A DNA stretch of 64,000 bases, taken from NCBI RefSeq assembly GCF_006384975.1, contig NZ_CP021645.1, positions 3,438,001 to 3,502,000 on the forward strand, written 5' to 3'. The notes under the pieces were generated by a model. That model saw only the letters and a program-made list of their open reading frames with translations. It searched no databases and was not told the origin of the DNA. The position numbers were made by a program, and so were the translations under genes. Source of the DNA: Pseudomonas oryzihabitans. Lineage in GTDB: Bacteria; Pseudomonadota; Gammaproteobacteria; Pseudomonadales; Pseudomonadaceae. Below, in pieces: positions 53,089-63,083 of the stretch (positions are counted from its first letter, which is position 1; each line of letters opens with the position of its first letter).

Positions 53089-53893
53089 CTTTATTGCACG
53101 CAATCTTTCCACTATATGAAGAAACTACTTTTCTACGCATCTCTTCCTCGAAAAATTTATCACCTTTGAATAGGCAGCCTCCAAGCAAACCTAGGACCTT
53201 GAAAGCCTGACGAAACAATCTTACATTAGATGCCTGATCTTCCTCTCTCCAACTAATTGGGAAAAACTCAACATTATGTTTGCGATGAAAGCTAGCTAGC
53301 AGCATAACGTAATTAAAAGTCAAGTCGTCGGGAAATTTCTTATAATAAAACTCTCTAAAAGGTTCCAGCCTGTACAGATTCAAACCAGACCCAAGATCGT
53401 AGACCCGCTTGTTTGCCACTAATCCAAATAGCACATTATAAACCCTATTGCCGAGGGTGCGGATCTTCGAATATCCCATCAAGCGGCTACCTTTCATAAA
53501 GCGAGCCCCTAGCAAGCAATCCACTTTTCTGTGCGTCTGTTTTTTTAGAGCAGGAATGAGATCATGTATATCTGCCTGATCGTCGCCATGCAAAACAACT
53601 AGGTATTCGTAGCCTTTCTCCAAGGCATAACGGAAAGCTGCCTTGTGCGAGCCTCCAAGTCCATAATTCTCATCGTTTCTCCAAGCGATAAATCTACAAT
53701 TATTGATACTAGCGGCCGAATCTATCGCAGCCTGCAAGGTGCCATCTGGAGAAATATTATCAATAACAATAACGGTATCGACTAATGCTTGGACTTCAGC
53801 ATCGAATTGACCGATTACTCTAGTAATCTGCGCTTGACACCGATAGGCGGGAATAAAAACCAAAACGCGTTCACTTCTTTCCATTTGATCCAC
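53075..53893 (-). CDS. GT2 glycosyltransferase, GtrB/polyprenyl-phosphate type
   Basis: A 272-residue family-2 glycosyltransferase: VLVFIPAYRCQAQITRVIGQ, the VIDNISPDGT loop, and the metal motif LHGDDQAD. It lacks the C-terminal helices of larger GtrB proteins. It probably transfers a sugar from a nucleotide to polyprenyl phosphate on the cytoplasmic side. A GtrA-like gene lies directly upstream. Confidence 0.82.
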   Translation of the reverse strand: MDQMERSERVLVFIPAYRCQAQITRVIGQFDAEVQALVDTVIVIDNISPDGTLQAAIDSAASINNCRFIAWRNDENYGLGGSHKAAFRYALEKGYEYLVVLHGDDQADIHDLIPALKKQTHRKVDCLLGARFMKGSRLMGYSKIRTLGNRVYNVLFGLVANKRVYDLGSGLNLYRLEPFREFYYKKFPDDLTFNYVMLLASFHRKHNVEFFPISWREEDQASNVRLFRQAFKVLGLLGGCLFKGDKFFEEEMRRKVVSSYSGKIACNKDAHE

Positions 53894-54352
53894 TCAAGCC
53901 CCCTTAACGACCATCTTAATAAAACCAGTAAGCCAGCGCATAAACAGAAAGTTGGACAATAGATTGATAGGGGTGACTACGATTTTGGCAATTATTGAAG
54001 AATATAAACCCAAAACTCTACTCGCAAAGTACTGGACCAGAAAGCCATCTACCCCCTGTATTATTTTAGAGTATAAAAAGATAGAAATAGCTTGCCAACC
54101 CCAGTACAAAACCAAGAAATAACTTCTGTTTTTAGAGGCCACATTAAAAACCGATTTTATTGACAGGAACCACACCAACGTGACACCTATGAAAGAAGAC
54201 AAAACATTTGCTGAAAAGGCAGACGCTAGGAAGACATGTATCGCCAAGAAATATGTCAGGATGTCACTAATCCATCCTAGCCCAGAAACGAACACAAATC
54301 CCAAAAGAAGCCTCAATTCTGGCCGCTTCTCAAGTCTAGGCGCTAGCATCAT
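53894..54352 (-). CDS. GtrA-like flippase
   Basis: A 152-residue protein with four membrane helices (FVFVSGLGWISDILTYFLAI; ANVLSSFIGVTLVWFLSI; YFLVLYWGWQAISIFLY; AKIVVTPINLLSNFLFMRW) and the GtrA signature. It should flip polyprenyl-phosphate-sugar across the inner membrane. Its start overlaps the large membrane protein's stop as ATGA. Confidence 0.85.
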   Translation of the reverse strand: MMLAPRLEKRPELRLLLGFVFVSGLGWISDILTYFLAIHVFLASAFSANVLSSFIGVTLVWFLSIKSVFNVASKNRSYFLVLYWGWQAISIFLYSKIIQGVDGFLVQYFASRVLGLYSSIIAKIVVTPINLLSNFLFMRWLTGFIKMVVKGA

Positions 54353-56400
54353 TTCTCAGTCACCCGCAAAATATCGACTTTGCGTATAGATAAATTGCCG
54401 TGACCATTGTACCAAGCTCTTATTTCAAACTGTTCTATTCTATTTTTTAGGGTAAAGTGCTTTGTAGTCGAATTTTCTGTTGTCAGAAAATCTCCCGAAG
54501 AGATTGTTAAGTTTTGTTCGGGATTATTGAATCTACCTACATCCCAACGACTTCCTGAGGCACTGGCGCTGTAGTCAATAGTAACCTGGTACTCGCCCGG
54601 GGGAAGATCAATATAGGGCCCATACATTAAAAATCCCTCACTATCCTTACCTGCTACAGCTCTGCGCTCATACTGTTCGGCGGTACCTACAAGGCCAAGC
54701 ACTTGATCGCCCGCAATAACATATCGGCGGAACCTCCCTACTCGACTTAAAAACACATCAATTTTGGCTTGCATAAAATTGTTCAGCCGTTGATCAGCGT
54801 AAAACCAAACTTCTGAGTCGCTGCCTGCACAGGTAAAAACTTGATCAGGTTTTGGCAATATACGACCTATTGTCTCAGGCATTAGATCAAACTGAGACTT
54901 AGTGCCTGAACGGTTCATAATTGCAAAGTTATAAGACTTAAGAGCATATCGTTTTGGCTCGATCAACGGCCCCAACGTCATCATATGGAAAAAAGGTTCA
55001 GCACTCTGCAATACTGGCAAGATGTAAGGAGAAAAGCTGGATTTATAAGACACACCGCGAGCGCTCCAAAAGTCAGCGATTCCGGATCCGAGCTCGTACC
55101 CTTTCCCGGCGACATCGTCAATGCAACTGGCAATATCGTCAGAGGGCCCTCTGATACCTTTTTGCATCAGCACTGCATAATCCCCTCTACCACTGGTGGA
55201 CAATTGGGATTTTAGCGAAGACAATGCATAAGCCACCATCAATGCTATAAAACCAATTACCAGCCATCTAACTAAAACCACCTCGAATAGGTTGTAATTA
55301 CTTAACTTCAAAATACACAACAGCATAGCAAGAAATATAGGGAATGCAAAGTATCGATAGCCTGCAAAATCGAGAAAACCACCTGAAGCTACAACTCCAA
55401 GAATAGAGATTGGAATTGCTAAACATAGGAAAAAAAACCCTAAAAAGAACTGTAACTCTTTACTAGGAAACCGAAACACCAGCGCATAAGAATTACTTTG
55501 CTCGCGAGCTTTATCTAGATACAAGTAGGAGAAACAACTAAGCAACAGCCAGGCGATACTAAAAGCAGTTACAATCGCTAGCAAAAAGGTATAAGGGTTA
55601 TCCCTGGCAAAAACATTTAGAGTAGCCGTGTATAGATACTTGGCAGCCGTCAAGGCACCTTCAAGATTCATTGGGGCGCGACCACTTAATGAATCATAAG
55701 AAACTAGCAGGCGATTGACGAAGATCGAACATACGTGCCCTAAGCAAACAACAGCCAACACCTTTCCCCATACCCTTAATTTAACCATGGAAAAACGCGT
55801 CAATAATAAAATTACAATACCCATAATCATTATGGGTAGGGTAAAAGCCAATACGAATATGGAAGTAGATGTGGTACCTGCCAGAGTACAAAAGAATAAA
55901 AGAAGGTAGTTAACGCCTCGATCACGGCTAACCAGACCGATTACAAGTGAAAGGCCTAAAATTGGAAAAAGCAATGCAGCGAAATGATTGTTTGTACTAT
56001 TGAAGAATAGCCACATCCCCGAATGAGATGCAATAAAGGTCACTATTGTTAAGCACGCGAGTATTACAATCTTAGTACCGCTGGAAATTGTAGGTTGCAA
56101 CGCTTTCGCAAGATGAAGAATTGCTCCAGCCAATAACAATACCTGCGCTGCACATACGAAAACCACTCTTAGCGCAGCGCTAGGCAGCACCCAATATGCA
56201 AGGAAATACACCAACATGTCAGGCATATAGGCTGGAGCAGGCGTTATTTTCCAATCTCGCCAGTGGCCGTCGTGCGCAAACAAATCAACCATTAAACTAT
56301 CTAAAAACAGCAAGTCACTATGCAGATGTGTTTTGAATATTAAGAATCCTGACATTATGAAAAGCATGAACCAAGCAAAGGTCAATTGCGTCTTCTTCAT
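54349..56400 (-). CDS. Polytopic membrane protein, probable GtrC-type glycosyltransferase
   Basis: 683 residues: about 10-11 helices in the first 430 residues, then a periplasmic C-terminal part of about 250 residues rich in beta features (PPGEYQVTIDYSASASG). In the first loop, DSLMVDLF and AHDGHWRDW are the kind of acidic loop seen in periplasmic GT-C enzymes. With the GtrA- and GtrB-like genes it would form a three-part system that decorates O-polysaccharide in the periplasm. I do not recognise the exact family. Confidence 0.65.
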   Translation of the reverse strand: MKKTQLTFAWFMLFIMSGFLIFKTHLHSDLLFLDSLMVDLFAHDGHWRDWKITPAPAYMPDMLVYFLAYWVLPSAALRVVFVCAAQVLLLAGAILHLAKALQPTISSGTKIVILACLTIVTFIASHSGMWLFFNSTNNHFAALLFPILGLSLVIGLVSRDRGVNYLLLFFCTLAGTTSTSIFVLAFTLPIMIMGIVILLLTRFSMVKLRVWGKVLAVVCLGHVCSIFVNRLLVSYDSLSGRAPMNLEGALTAAKYLYTATLNVFARDNPYTFLLAIVTAFSIAWLLLSCFSYLYLDKAREQSNSYALVFRFPSKELQFFLGFFFLCLAIPISILGVVASGGFLDFAGYRYFAFPIFLAMLLCILKLSNYNLFEVVLVRWLVIGFIALMVAYALSSLKSQLSTSGRGDYAVLMQKGIRGPSDDIASCIDDVAGKGYELGSGIADFWSARGVSYKSSFSPYILPVLQSAEPFFHMMTLGPLIEPKRYALKSYNFAIMNRSGTKSQFDLMPETIGRILPKPDQVFTCAGSDSEVWFYADQRLNNFMQAKIDVFLSRVGRFRRYVIAGDQVLGLVGTAEQYERRAVAGKDSEGFLMYGPYIDLPPGEYQVTIDYSASASGSRWDVGRFNNPEQNLTISSGDFLTTENSTTKHFTLKNRIEQFEIRAWYNGHGNLSIRKVDILRVTEK

Positions 56401-56462
56401 ATAGTTGCCCTATAAATTAAATAATAAAACTAAAATGAATATTGAAATTTAGGGCACCCATT

Positions 56463-56594
56463 TTAGCTTAATGCCCTTTTGATCAATCTAACAAGAACTA
56501 GGGAGCTAGTCGCCTTGGCTACAGGATAAGCAATCCCTGGCATAGATACCAAATAAACAATATTGACCATGCGTGCGATGAAATTGTTAGCCAT
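56463..56594 (-). CDS. Possible small ORF, 43 aa
   Basis: In the 304-bp AT-rich gap between the membrane protein and the large glycosyltransferase gene, the minus strand has an open frame MANNFIARMVNIVYLVSMPG.. ending ..RLIKRALS. It is hydrophobic in the middle. No clear ribosome site or known family; it could be a gene remnant. The gap otherwise holds a short inverted repeat CTATCGGCAAG/CTTTTCCGATAG near 56645-56672. Confidence 0.2.
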   Translation of the reverse strand: MANNFIARMVNIVYLVSMPGIAYPVAKATSSLVLVRLIKRALS

Positions 56595-56704
56595 ATTGAT
56601 CTCTAAGCGTACTGAAAAATGATCCTATTTGTATATCGACAGTTGCTATCGGCAAGTCCTCTTTTCCGATAGCAGTCAAGTAAAATTAACCGCATACTAA
56701 CATC

Positions 56705-59700
56705 CTACTTGGAACCAATAGGTCCATTTTTATATGTCGCTTTTCCAAGTACAATTTGCATTAGGTTTTTTGCACTTTCTTCCCAGGTAAGCCAAGACAT
56801 CTTCTGGGACATTACCAAATTATTTTCTTCCTTCAACCGGATCCACTCAGCAAGCGCCGTAGCAAGCTCTGAGGCAGTTTGAGCCTCGAAATAGTAAGCG
56901 TACTCGCCCGCAACTTCCCTAAAAACTGGAATATCTCTCGCAACAACAGGCAGCCCGTGCTGAGCGGCCTCTATAAGCGGTAGGCCGAAGCCTTCATCGA
57001 GTGATGCTGCTATGAGTGCGCTACTGTTCGAATAAAGACACTCAAGATATTCATCGCTGATAGAGTCGAACCAGAAAAGTCGTAGATTAAGCTCAGGGTG
57101 AACGGTGAGTCGCTTTACTAGTCCATCGACCATCCAGCCCGACTTGCCAACGATAATTAAGATAGCGTTTTGCCCATCGCGCCACAGGTGCTCCATCGCA
57201 CTTAAGACCTGCGCATGGGCTTTCCGCGGCTCTAACGTACCTACCATCAGAAAGCTTGCTGCAGCTCGTATTGTAGCCAACCGCTGTGGGGCATCGTGCG
57301 GCAGACCAGTGGTAGGCTTAGAATTGACGATGTCGCCACCATTGTGAGAAACGGATAGACTCGGAAAATTTTCCTCCGCAAATCCAAGCGTCGGCAGTAC
57401 TTTCCGGACCGCTGTCGCAGTAGCCGCAGAAACGCAGACCAAGCCATCGAATTGACCTACAACTCTCAACCATTGCTGGAAAATTTCCGAGGCACCAGGC
57501 AAAAAGCACTCGGGCATCGTGATGGGCAACAGGTCGTGAACCAGGAACGAAAGTCGTACGCCTGCACGATACAAGGCCTGGTAATAGCTCTCTTGCTCGC
57601 GTACGACGATTGGTTGTAGATCCAATCCGAAGAACACATCGTCGATCTTGGCGGACACCGGATCGTCCTGCAGGTCCGTATCAGGACAGCCAAGAAACTT
57701 CAATGTGAAGCGCCGAGCATATCGGTAACCGGGCTTGCCGATTGTCGCGTAAACCGGCTCGATGCGTATTCCAGCGGGCGGATTACGCATCCATTCGCCC
57801 AGGATGCCGCGCACGACACGCTGGATTCCACTACCCACGTCACGCTGAATAAGTTCGGAAATATCAACCAGAAGTTGTCGCTGGTGATAAGGCGAGCGAT
57901 GCGAATAATCGAAGGAACGAGCAATGTCGATACGCAGGTTTGCAGAGGCGATGTCCGACTGCGCGAGTCGAGCCGCCAACTTGCCTACTGCATTGCCACG
58001 CTCGTAGTAGCGCTCGATGCTTTGCCAATAGCGGTCGGCACACTCTCGGGGTGCGTGGTCCTGATGTACGGTCTGCTGGCCGCCGGTCGCCAACGATTGC
58101 CGCAACCCGGCGTCTTGCCACAAACGCTCCAACGCTTCGGTAAGAGCCTCGTCGGTGAAGTCGTCGGCGAGCTTCATCGTGCAGTGGTCAGGCAGATCCG
58201 CCATACTACCATTGGCGTTGACGATCAGCGGAATACCGTAATTCAAGCAATCCAGGGCAGAAGCCGAGGTCTCCCCACGCGAAAGCGTTCTAAGTTGAAC
58301 CCCCACATCGGCGATGCTCAGATAGCTCTTGAATACGGCTGCATCGGTCCAGCCAACGATCTTAATGTTTTTTGGGTTGCCGCTCTGCGCAATCTTTTGT
58401 TTAACGCTGCGCCCGTACTCGTTGGCAGCGTTTTCGCCCACAAAGACCAGGCGGCAGGACCGATCCTTCGACAGGGAAGATCGATTCCAGGCGTCCAGCA
58501 ACCGGTCGTTGAGCTTGGTCGGACCTAGTAAGCCAAAGCTCGCGACGATGAAGTCATTTTGGGCGAACCCCAAGGAGCGGCGAATATCGTTCCGATTTTT
58601 TCCGTCTTGCCGCGCAGGTTCACGTAGCAGAGGAATAACTGACCAGTCAGCGCCTGCCGGATTGCCGTACCAATCCCTTGCCATACGCCGCGAACTATCG
58701 GAATGCACGATCACGCCCAAAGCGTTTTCCAGCACCGGTAGATTGCAAGGATACTGCCAGACGACATCCGCAGTATCTTGCGCTGTGAAGCGATGCTGTA
58801 CCGCCGTATAGCCATGCGAGCGATACAGCGATTGCACCCAGAGGCCGGGCACGAGCCCATGAGCTTCAAGATGGGCAACGACACCTGACAGGAAAAAGTC
58901 GTGTAGGACCACGACCCCCGGAAAACGCTGCAGTAAGGGGAACATCTGTTCGTGCAGCAGCGAATTGCCGAAATGGTAGAGGATGCGATCGTAGCGACCA
59001 GCGTGCCGCGCGAACCAGTCCACTGAGCGAACCGAGCAGATGGAAGTGATAGCAGCCCCAACGATGGCAGGCTGATCGGTGATAAGATCGATCTCGTAAT
59101 GCCGACTCAATTCGGGAATCAGCTCGGCGCTGTAGTCGCTGATACCACTTCGCTCGGGCGGCAACGGTGAAAAATACGCCAGGCGAGGCCGCACGTAATT
59201 AACTTGCCGCGGGATCTTTTTCTGCTCTTGGATCAGCGAGTCAATAGCTTGCCAAGCGCGAGCTGCTGTGGCTGCCCATGAGAAGACCTGGCTCTGCTTT
59301 AGTGCATGGCGTTCGAGATCGCTACGGAAGTCGACGTCTACCAAAAGCTGCTCGATCTTCCGAGCCATAGCATCGGTGTCATAAGGATCGAAGAGCGCAT
59401 CGGCTCGCCCTACCACCTCGGGCAAACTCGAGGTATTGGCCGCGATCACGGCCTTGCCACAACTCATCGCCTCGAGCGCTGGCAAGCCGAAGCCTTCATG
59501 CCAGGAGGGGAAGACGAACGCCTTGCAAACATTGTAAAGCGCGACCAGGTCTGCCTCAGGGACATACCCGGTGAAAACGAGCTCATCAACGGCCAGGCCC
59601 ACGCGCTTGGCCAGACTTGCCAGGCGCACCCTGTCCTGTTCGTGGATCGAACACACGATGGCCAATTGATGGGTATTTCTAACGGCCTTAGGCAGCTTGG

Positions 59701-60442
59701 CGTAGCTCTCGATCAGACGCTCGATGTTCTTACGATGATCGATGCCGCCGGTATAGAGCAGGAATTCCCGCGTGAGGCCGTAGCGCTCCAGCAGTGGCGC
59801 CCGTACATCATCGGCTAGCTGCTGAGGCACGAAGCCGGCATCGGCGGCCGTGGCGATGTTGACGACGCTATCTGGCGGCAGGCCAAGAAAATCCAGTGCC
59901 TCGCGCCGGGAAGAGTCCGAGATCGACAGTACCCGCGCAGCTCTTCGCAGGTGATTCAGCTTGCTTTCGTACCAGCGCTCTACCTTCGGGTTTTCCAAAT
60001 AAACGGATCTGTTGATCAGCGGAATGAGATCATAGAGCACAGCTACCGTGGGTATGGACCTGTCCAACAGACCAATGCTGGTGACGGCGTCATCCACCAA
60101 ACCCTCGAACAGGCTAAGTACCAGAACCACGCTGGGATCGAGACTGACAATGAATGCTTCTCTCACCAGCTCAGCGGCCTGTCGCTGCTGCTCCGTATCT
60201 TCGTGGAGGAAAGCGGTATGTCTAGGCGCCGTCCATACGCGTAGGTTTTCTGCGGGCAGCAGCGCACCGAATTGCTTCCTTAGCGGCATGACGGTCTCAG
60301 GGAAGGCATCCGAAAGCATCAAAATGACTTCGTATTCTCCGGCAGCCTTGATGAGACCCTCGACCAAGGACAACGCATATCGTCCAATACCACGCTTGCG
60401 GTTTTCGGCCTGCGCAGCTTGCAAATCTATGACTATTCGCAT
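56705..60442 (-). CDS. Three-module glycosyltransferase, WbpX-like
   Basis: A 1,245-residue protein with three GT-B (GT4) modules: about 1-395 (RGIGRYALSLVEGL; FLLYTGGIDHRKNIERL; SWHEGFGLPALEAMSCGK), about 410-800 (YFSPLPPERSGISDYSAELIPEL; FIVASFGLLGPTKLNDRLL; TSASALDCLNYGIPLIV) and about 835-1230 (DVGSGIQRVVRGIL; FLMVGTLEPRKAHAQVL; SLDEGFGLPLIEAAQHGLP). The middle module lacks the usual EGFGLP acidic motif. WbpX and related WbdA-type proteins polymerise D-rhamnose or D-mannose by alternate linkages. Its ATG overlaps the FkbM stop (TGATG). Confidence 0.82.
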   Translation of the reverse strand: MRIVIDLQAAQAENRKRGIGRYALSLVEGLIKAAGEYEVILMLSDAFPETVMPLRKQFGALLPAENLRVWTAPRHTAFLHEDTEQQRQAAELVREAFIVSLDPSVVLVLSLFEGLVDDAVTSIGLLDRSIPTVAVLYDLIPLINRSVYLENPKVERWYESKLNHLRRAARVLSISDSSRREALDFLGLPPDSVVNIATAADAGFVPQQLADDVRAPLLERYGLTREFLLYTGGIDHRKNIERLIESYAKLPKAVRNTHQLAIVCSIHEQDRVRLASLAKRVGLAVDELVFTGYVPEADLVALYNVCKAFVFPSWHEGFGLPALEAMSCGKAVIAANTSSLPEVVGRADALFDPYDTDAMARKIEQLLVDVDFRSDLERHALKQSQVFSWAATAARAWQAIDSLIQEQKKIPRQVNYVRPRLAYFSPLPPERSGISDYSAELIPELSRHYEIDLITDQPAIVGAAITSICSVRSVDWFARHAGRYDRILYHFGNSLLHEQMFPLLQRFPGVVVLHDFFLSGVVAHLEAHGLVPGLWVQSLYRSHGYTAVQHRFTAQDTADVVWQYPCNLPVLENALGVIVHSDSSRRMARDWYGNPAGADWSVIPLLREPARQDGKNRNDIRRSLGFAQNDFIVASFGLLGPTKLNDRLLDAWNRSSLSKDRSCRLVFVGENAANEYGRSVKQKIAQSGNPKNIKIVGWTDAAVFKSYLSIADVGVQLRTLSRGETSASALDCLNYGIPLIVNANGSMADLPDHCTMKLADDFTDEALTEALERLWQDAGLRQSLATGGQQTVHQDHAPRECADRYWQSIERYYERGNAVGKLAARLAQSDIASANLRIDIARSFDYSHRSPYHQRQLLVDISELIQRDVGSGIQRVVRGILGEWMRNPPAGIRIEPVYATIGKPGYRYARRFTLKFLGCPDTDLQDDPVSAKIDDVFFGLDLQPIVVREQESYYQALYRAGVRLSFLVHDLLPITMPECFLPGASEIFQQWLRVVGQFDGLVCVSAATATAVRKVLPTLGFAEENFPSLSVSHNGGDIVNSKPTTGLPHDAPQRLATIRAAASFLMVGTLEPRKAHAQVLSAMEHLWRDGQNAILIIVGKSGWMVDGLVKRLTVHPELNLRLFWFDSISDEYLECLYSNSSALIAASLDEGFGLPLIEAAQHGLPVVARDIPVFREVAGEYAYYFEAQTASELATALAEWIRLKEENNLVMSQKMSWLTWEESAKNLMQIVLGKATYKNGPIGSK

Positions 60443-61866
60443 CAGCCGACATCCTTAATATTCGAACCTTGCCTGGCATCCAATTGCGCAAGAACGTGCC
60501 GAGCTCCACGAGTAAGCTCATCCTGGTCCGGCGGCGTGTTATCGATGTCGCAAGGACGTGGAGCCTGAGCAGGCGACGCAGGGCTGGCAACGAAGCGTCG
60601 ATAAAGTTTGCGCGTCACGCCATGCAGAAAAGGCGCCTTGCGTAGTCCTGACGAGAGCATCTCCAACAAGCGCGGATGGCGACTCAGCCAAGCCAGACCA
60701 CAGGTCAGGGGTTTGCGCAGAATCGCCTTCGCCGATGAACGGGCCGTCAGACTTCCTCGCAGAAAGCCGGCGCCCATCTGATGCCTCTGTCTACCCAAGA
60801 AGCGCCAGGGACGAGTCAGCCGCCAAGAGCTGCTGGCGTGGATAGCCTCTACCTGGACTTGGGCATCAACTGCACGCAGCCACCAGTGATGGGCGTTACT
60901 TAGCGATTCGTTGAGCCGTTCGGTCAGCAGGGCTTTCTCTTGTTCGCTTTGCTCCAAATCGGAGGTCACTTGGGCAGTGACTTTCAAAAGATCCGCCTTA
61001 GCGGCCTCGGCTGCCAAGGCACGTGCATCCAGCGCGGGCACCTCCAGCGCAAGCGTCTCTATGCGCGCTCGCGCTTCCAGCAAGTCGGCCCCCTGCTGCT
61101 CAGACTGGGAGCGCAAAAGATCTCGCTCGACGCCAAGATCTTGCAACTGGCCTTTGAGCAGGTCGCAGTAGGGTTGCGACGCCGTTCCGCTGAGAAAGAA
61201 TTCATCGAAAATACTGACTGGCAGCTGAAAATGGTCAAGGAGTTCGGAGCGCTTTTCGTGAACGTAATAGCGATTCAGTCCGTCGAAATAGGCATAGCGA
61301 TAGCCTTTTTCCAATATCAAGGGCTCCCAGACTTGATGGGTCTGCGTCTGGGTTCCAGGGGCGGTGCTTTCAATCAACAATATCCAGGGCCTGACCGGGG
61401 AAGACTTCCAGCTTTCGAGCACCTGCTTTTCAAAACCCTCTACATCGATCTTTAGCCAATGCACGATCTTGTAGTCATAGCGATCGAGCAGACCGTCCAA
61501 GCCCAGGACTTCCACCTGGGTTTCGATGACTGAACGACCAGCCGCCCGATGGCGATTGGCAATTTCAGCATCCGCGGTGGAGAGCCCGGTATCAGGAATC
61601 TGGAAGAACGTCAGACTGCCTTCGGAAGAGCCTATGGCCAGACGCTCCACAGTCTCGTCGGGGCGTTGCTCTTTCAACCGTTCGGCATATTGCGGGGTGG
61701 GCTCGACATGCACGCCACGCCAACCATGCTGGTAGAAAGCCAAGCTAACCGAGTCGACAATCGGATCCTGGGCACCGATGTCGATATAGAAACCGTGCTT
61801 GATGTCTTTCAAGGCACGCCACAGTAGGACGTCCTCGAAGTTTTGCGCGTAGGAGACAAACGTCAT
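60442..61866 (-). CDS. FkbM-family methyltransferase with coiled coil, candidate chain terminator
   Basis: 474 residues. Residues 1-215 are an FkbM-type SAM methyltransferase: GFYIDIGAQDPIVDSVSLAFYQHGWRGVHVEP (SAM motif), then KIDVEGFEKQVLESW. Residues about 235-330 are a heptad-rich coiled coil (LLRSQSEQQGADLLEARARIETL.. LEQSEQEKALLTERLNE). A basic C-terminal part of about 140 residues follows. This resembles in design the WbdD terminators that methylate chain ends and measure length via a coiled coil. It overlaps wzt by ATGA. Whether it caps is inference. Confidence 0.72.
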   Translation of the reverse strand: MTFVSYAQNFEDVLLWRALKDIKHGFYIDIGAQDPIVDSVSLAFYQHGWRGVHVEPTPQYAERLKEQRPDETVERLAIGSSEGSLTFFQIPDTGLSTADAEIANRHRAAGRSVIETQVEVLGLDGLLDRYDYKIVHWLKIDVEGFEKQVLESWKSSPVRPWILLIESTAPGTQTQTHQVWEPLILEKGYRYAYFDGLNRYYVHEKRSELLDHFQLPVSIFDEFFLSGTASQPYCDLLKGQLQDLGVERDLLRSQSEQQGADLLEARARIETLALEVPALDARALAAEAAKADLLKVTAQVTSDLEQSEQEKALLTERLNESLSNAHHWWLRAVDAQVQVEAIHASSSWRLTRPWRFLGRQRHQMGAGFLRGSLTARSSAKAILRKPLTCGLAWLSRHPRLLEMLSSGLRKAPFLHGVTRKLYRRFVASPASPAQAPRPCDIDNTPPDQDELTRGARHVLAQLDARQGSNIKDVG

Positions 61867-63083
61867 GCCACGGTCACCTCTATCACCGGATCCATCCAGG
61901 CACAGCCGGCAAAGTGATCCTTATCGACATTCATAACATTGAATACCAATGCCATGTCTCGCCACTCGTAATTGTTGACCAGATGGGTATCCGTGCTGCA
62001 CAGCGCGGTCTGAATAGAATAGCTACCAGGCCCGAGATTCATATCAAAGACGATCTTGAACTCTACACGCTCGCCCGCTCTTACATTCTCAAGCGCCTGA
62101 TCCTTCAGGTGAGTATTGGTGCCATACATGACCTGACCGAGCCGATCTTTGATCCCATAACCCAACACCAGCCGCTCAACATCTTGATGAGCCTTGGCTA
62201 CGACTCTCAAAATGACAGGCTGCCCTACGTCTACATATTCGATGGGCATTCCTGCATCGTTCAGTATGGCTATTTCCTCGACCGTTATTTCGCCAGTTCC
62301 CGAAACCGTCTGAGTTCTACCGTCCGCCATTTGTTTGATTTGCACTGTGCTGTTTTCTTTCTCGGCGATCAGCGCATTATAGAAGTCCATGACCTCTTCC
62401 GGCCCACCGTCTTTTATGACAGTACCTTTTTCCAACAGAATGGCACGATCACACAAGACCTGTATCGAAGCTCGGTCATGCGAGACGATAAGCAGGGTCG
62501 TACCCTGCTCTTGAAACTCCTTGATTCGATTAAAACTTTTGTGCTGGAAATACGCATCACCTACCGACAGCGCTTCGTCCACGATAAGAATTTCCGGGCG
62601 AAACGCGGTAGCTACTGCGAAAGCCACGCGCATTTGCATGCCGCTCGAATAAGTTCTTACCGCTTCATCGAAGTAATGACCAATTTCGGCGAATTCGTAT
62701 ATTTCAGGCATGGCTTGGCGAATCTGTTCCGCCGAATACCCCATGAGGCCGGCCGCATGGTAGGCATTTTGTCGTCCCGTCAATTCTGGATTGAAGCCCA
62801 TTCCCAATTCGAGGATGGCAGCGATTCGGCCATTCACCTTGATGGTGCCCTCGGTAGGCTGGAGGGTTCCGGTAATCATCTTCAGTAGCGTCGACTTACC
62901 TGCACCATTTTGGCCGACAATTCCAATCGCCTGTCCTACTTCGATACTGAAGTTTACATTCTTCAATACCCACACTTCTTCGGCAGGGACAGTTTTCATG
63001 CCAAACCAGCGAGCAAATCTTTGCCACTCCGATCGATAGTTGCGGTAGGCCTTACCTATTCCGGAAACCTGCATGAGACTCAT
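61863..63083 (-). CDS. wzt: O-polysaccharide ABC transporter ATPase with C-terminal sugar-binding domain
   Basis: 406 residues. The N-terminal ATPase has Walker A GQNGAGKSTLLK, the signature YSSGMQMRVAFAVA and Walker B ILIVDEALSVGD. After about residue 250 comes an extra beta-rich domain of about 155 residues, the Wzt-C type that binds the non-reducing end of finished chains. It pairs with Wzm to export undecaprenyl-linked O-polysaccharide. Both junctions are 4-bp ATGA overlaps. Confidence 0.92.
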   Translation of the reverse strand: MSLMQVSGIGKAYRNYRSEWQRFARWFGMKTVPAEEVWVLKNVNFSIEVGQAIGIVGQNGAGKSTLLKMITGTLQPTEGTIKVNGRIAAILELGMGFNPELTGRQNAYHAAGLMGYSAEQIRQAMPEIYEFAEIGHYFDEAVRTYSSGMQMRVAFAVATAFRPEILIVDEALSVGDAYFQHKSFNRIKEFQEQGTTLLIVSHDRASIQVLCDRAILLEKGTVIKDGGPEEVMDFYNALIAEKENSTVQIKQMADGRTQTVSGTGEITVEEIAILNDAGMPIEYVDVGQPVILRVVAKAHQDVERLVLGYGIKDRLGQVMYGTNTHLKDQALENVRAGERVEFKIVFDMNLGPGSYSIQTALCSTDTHLVNNYEWRDMALVFNVMNVDKDHFAGCAWMDPVIEVTVA

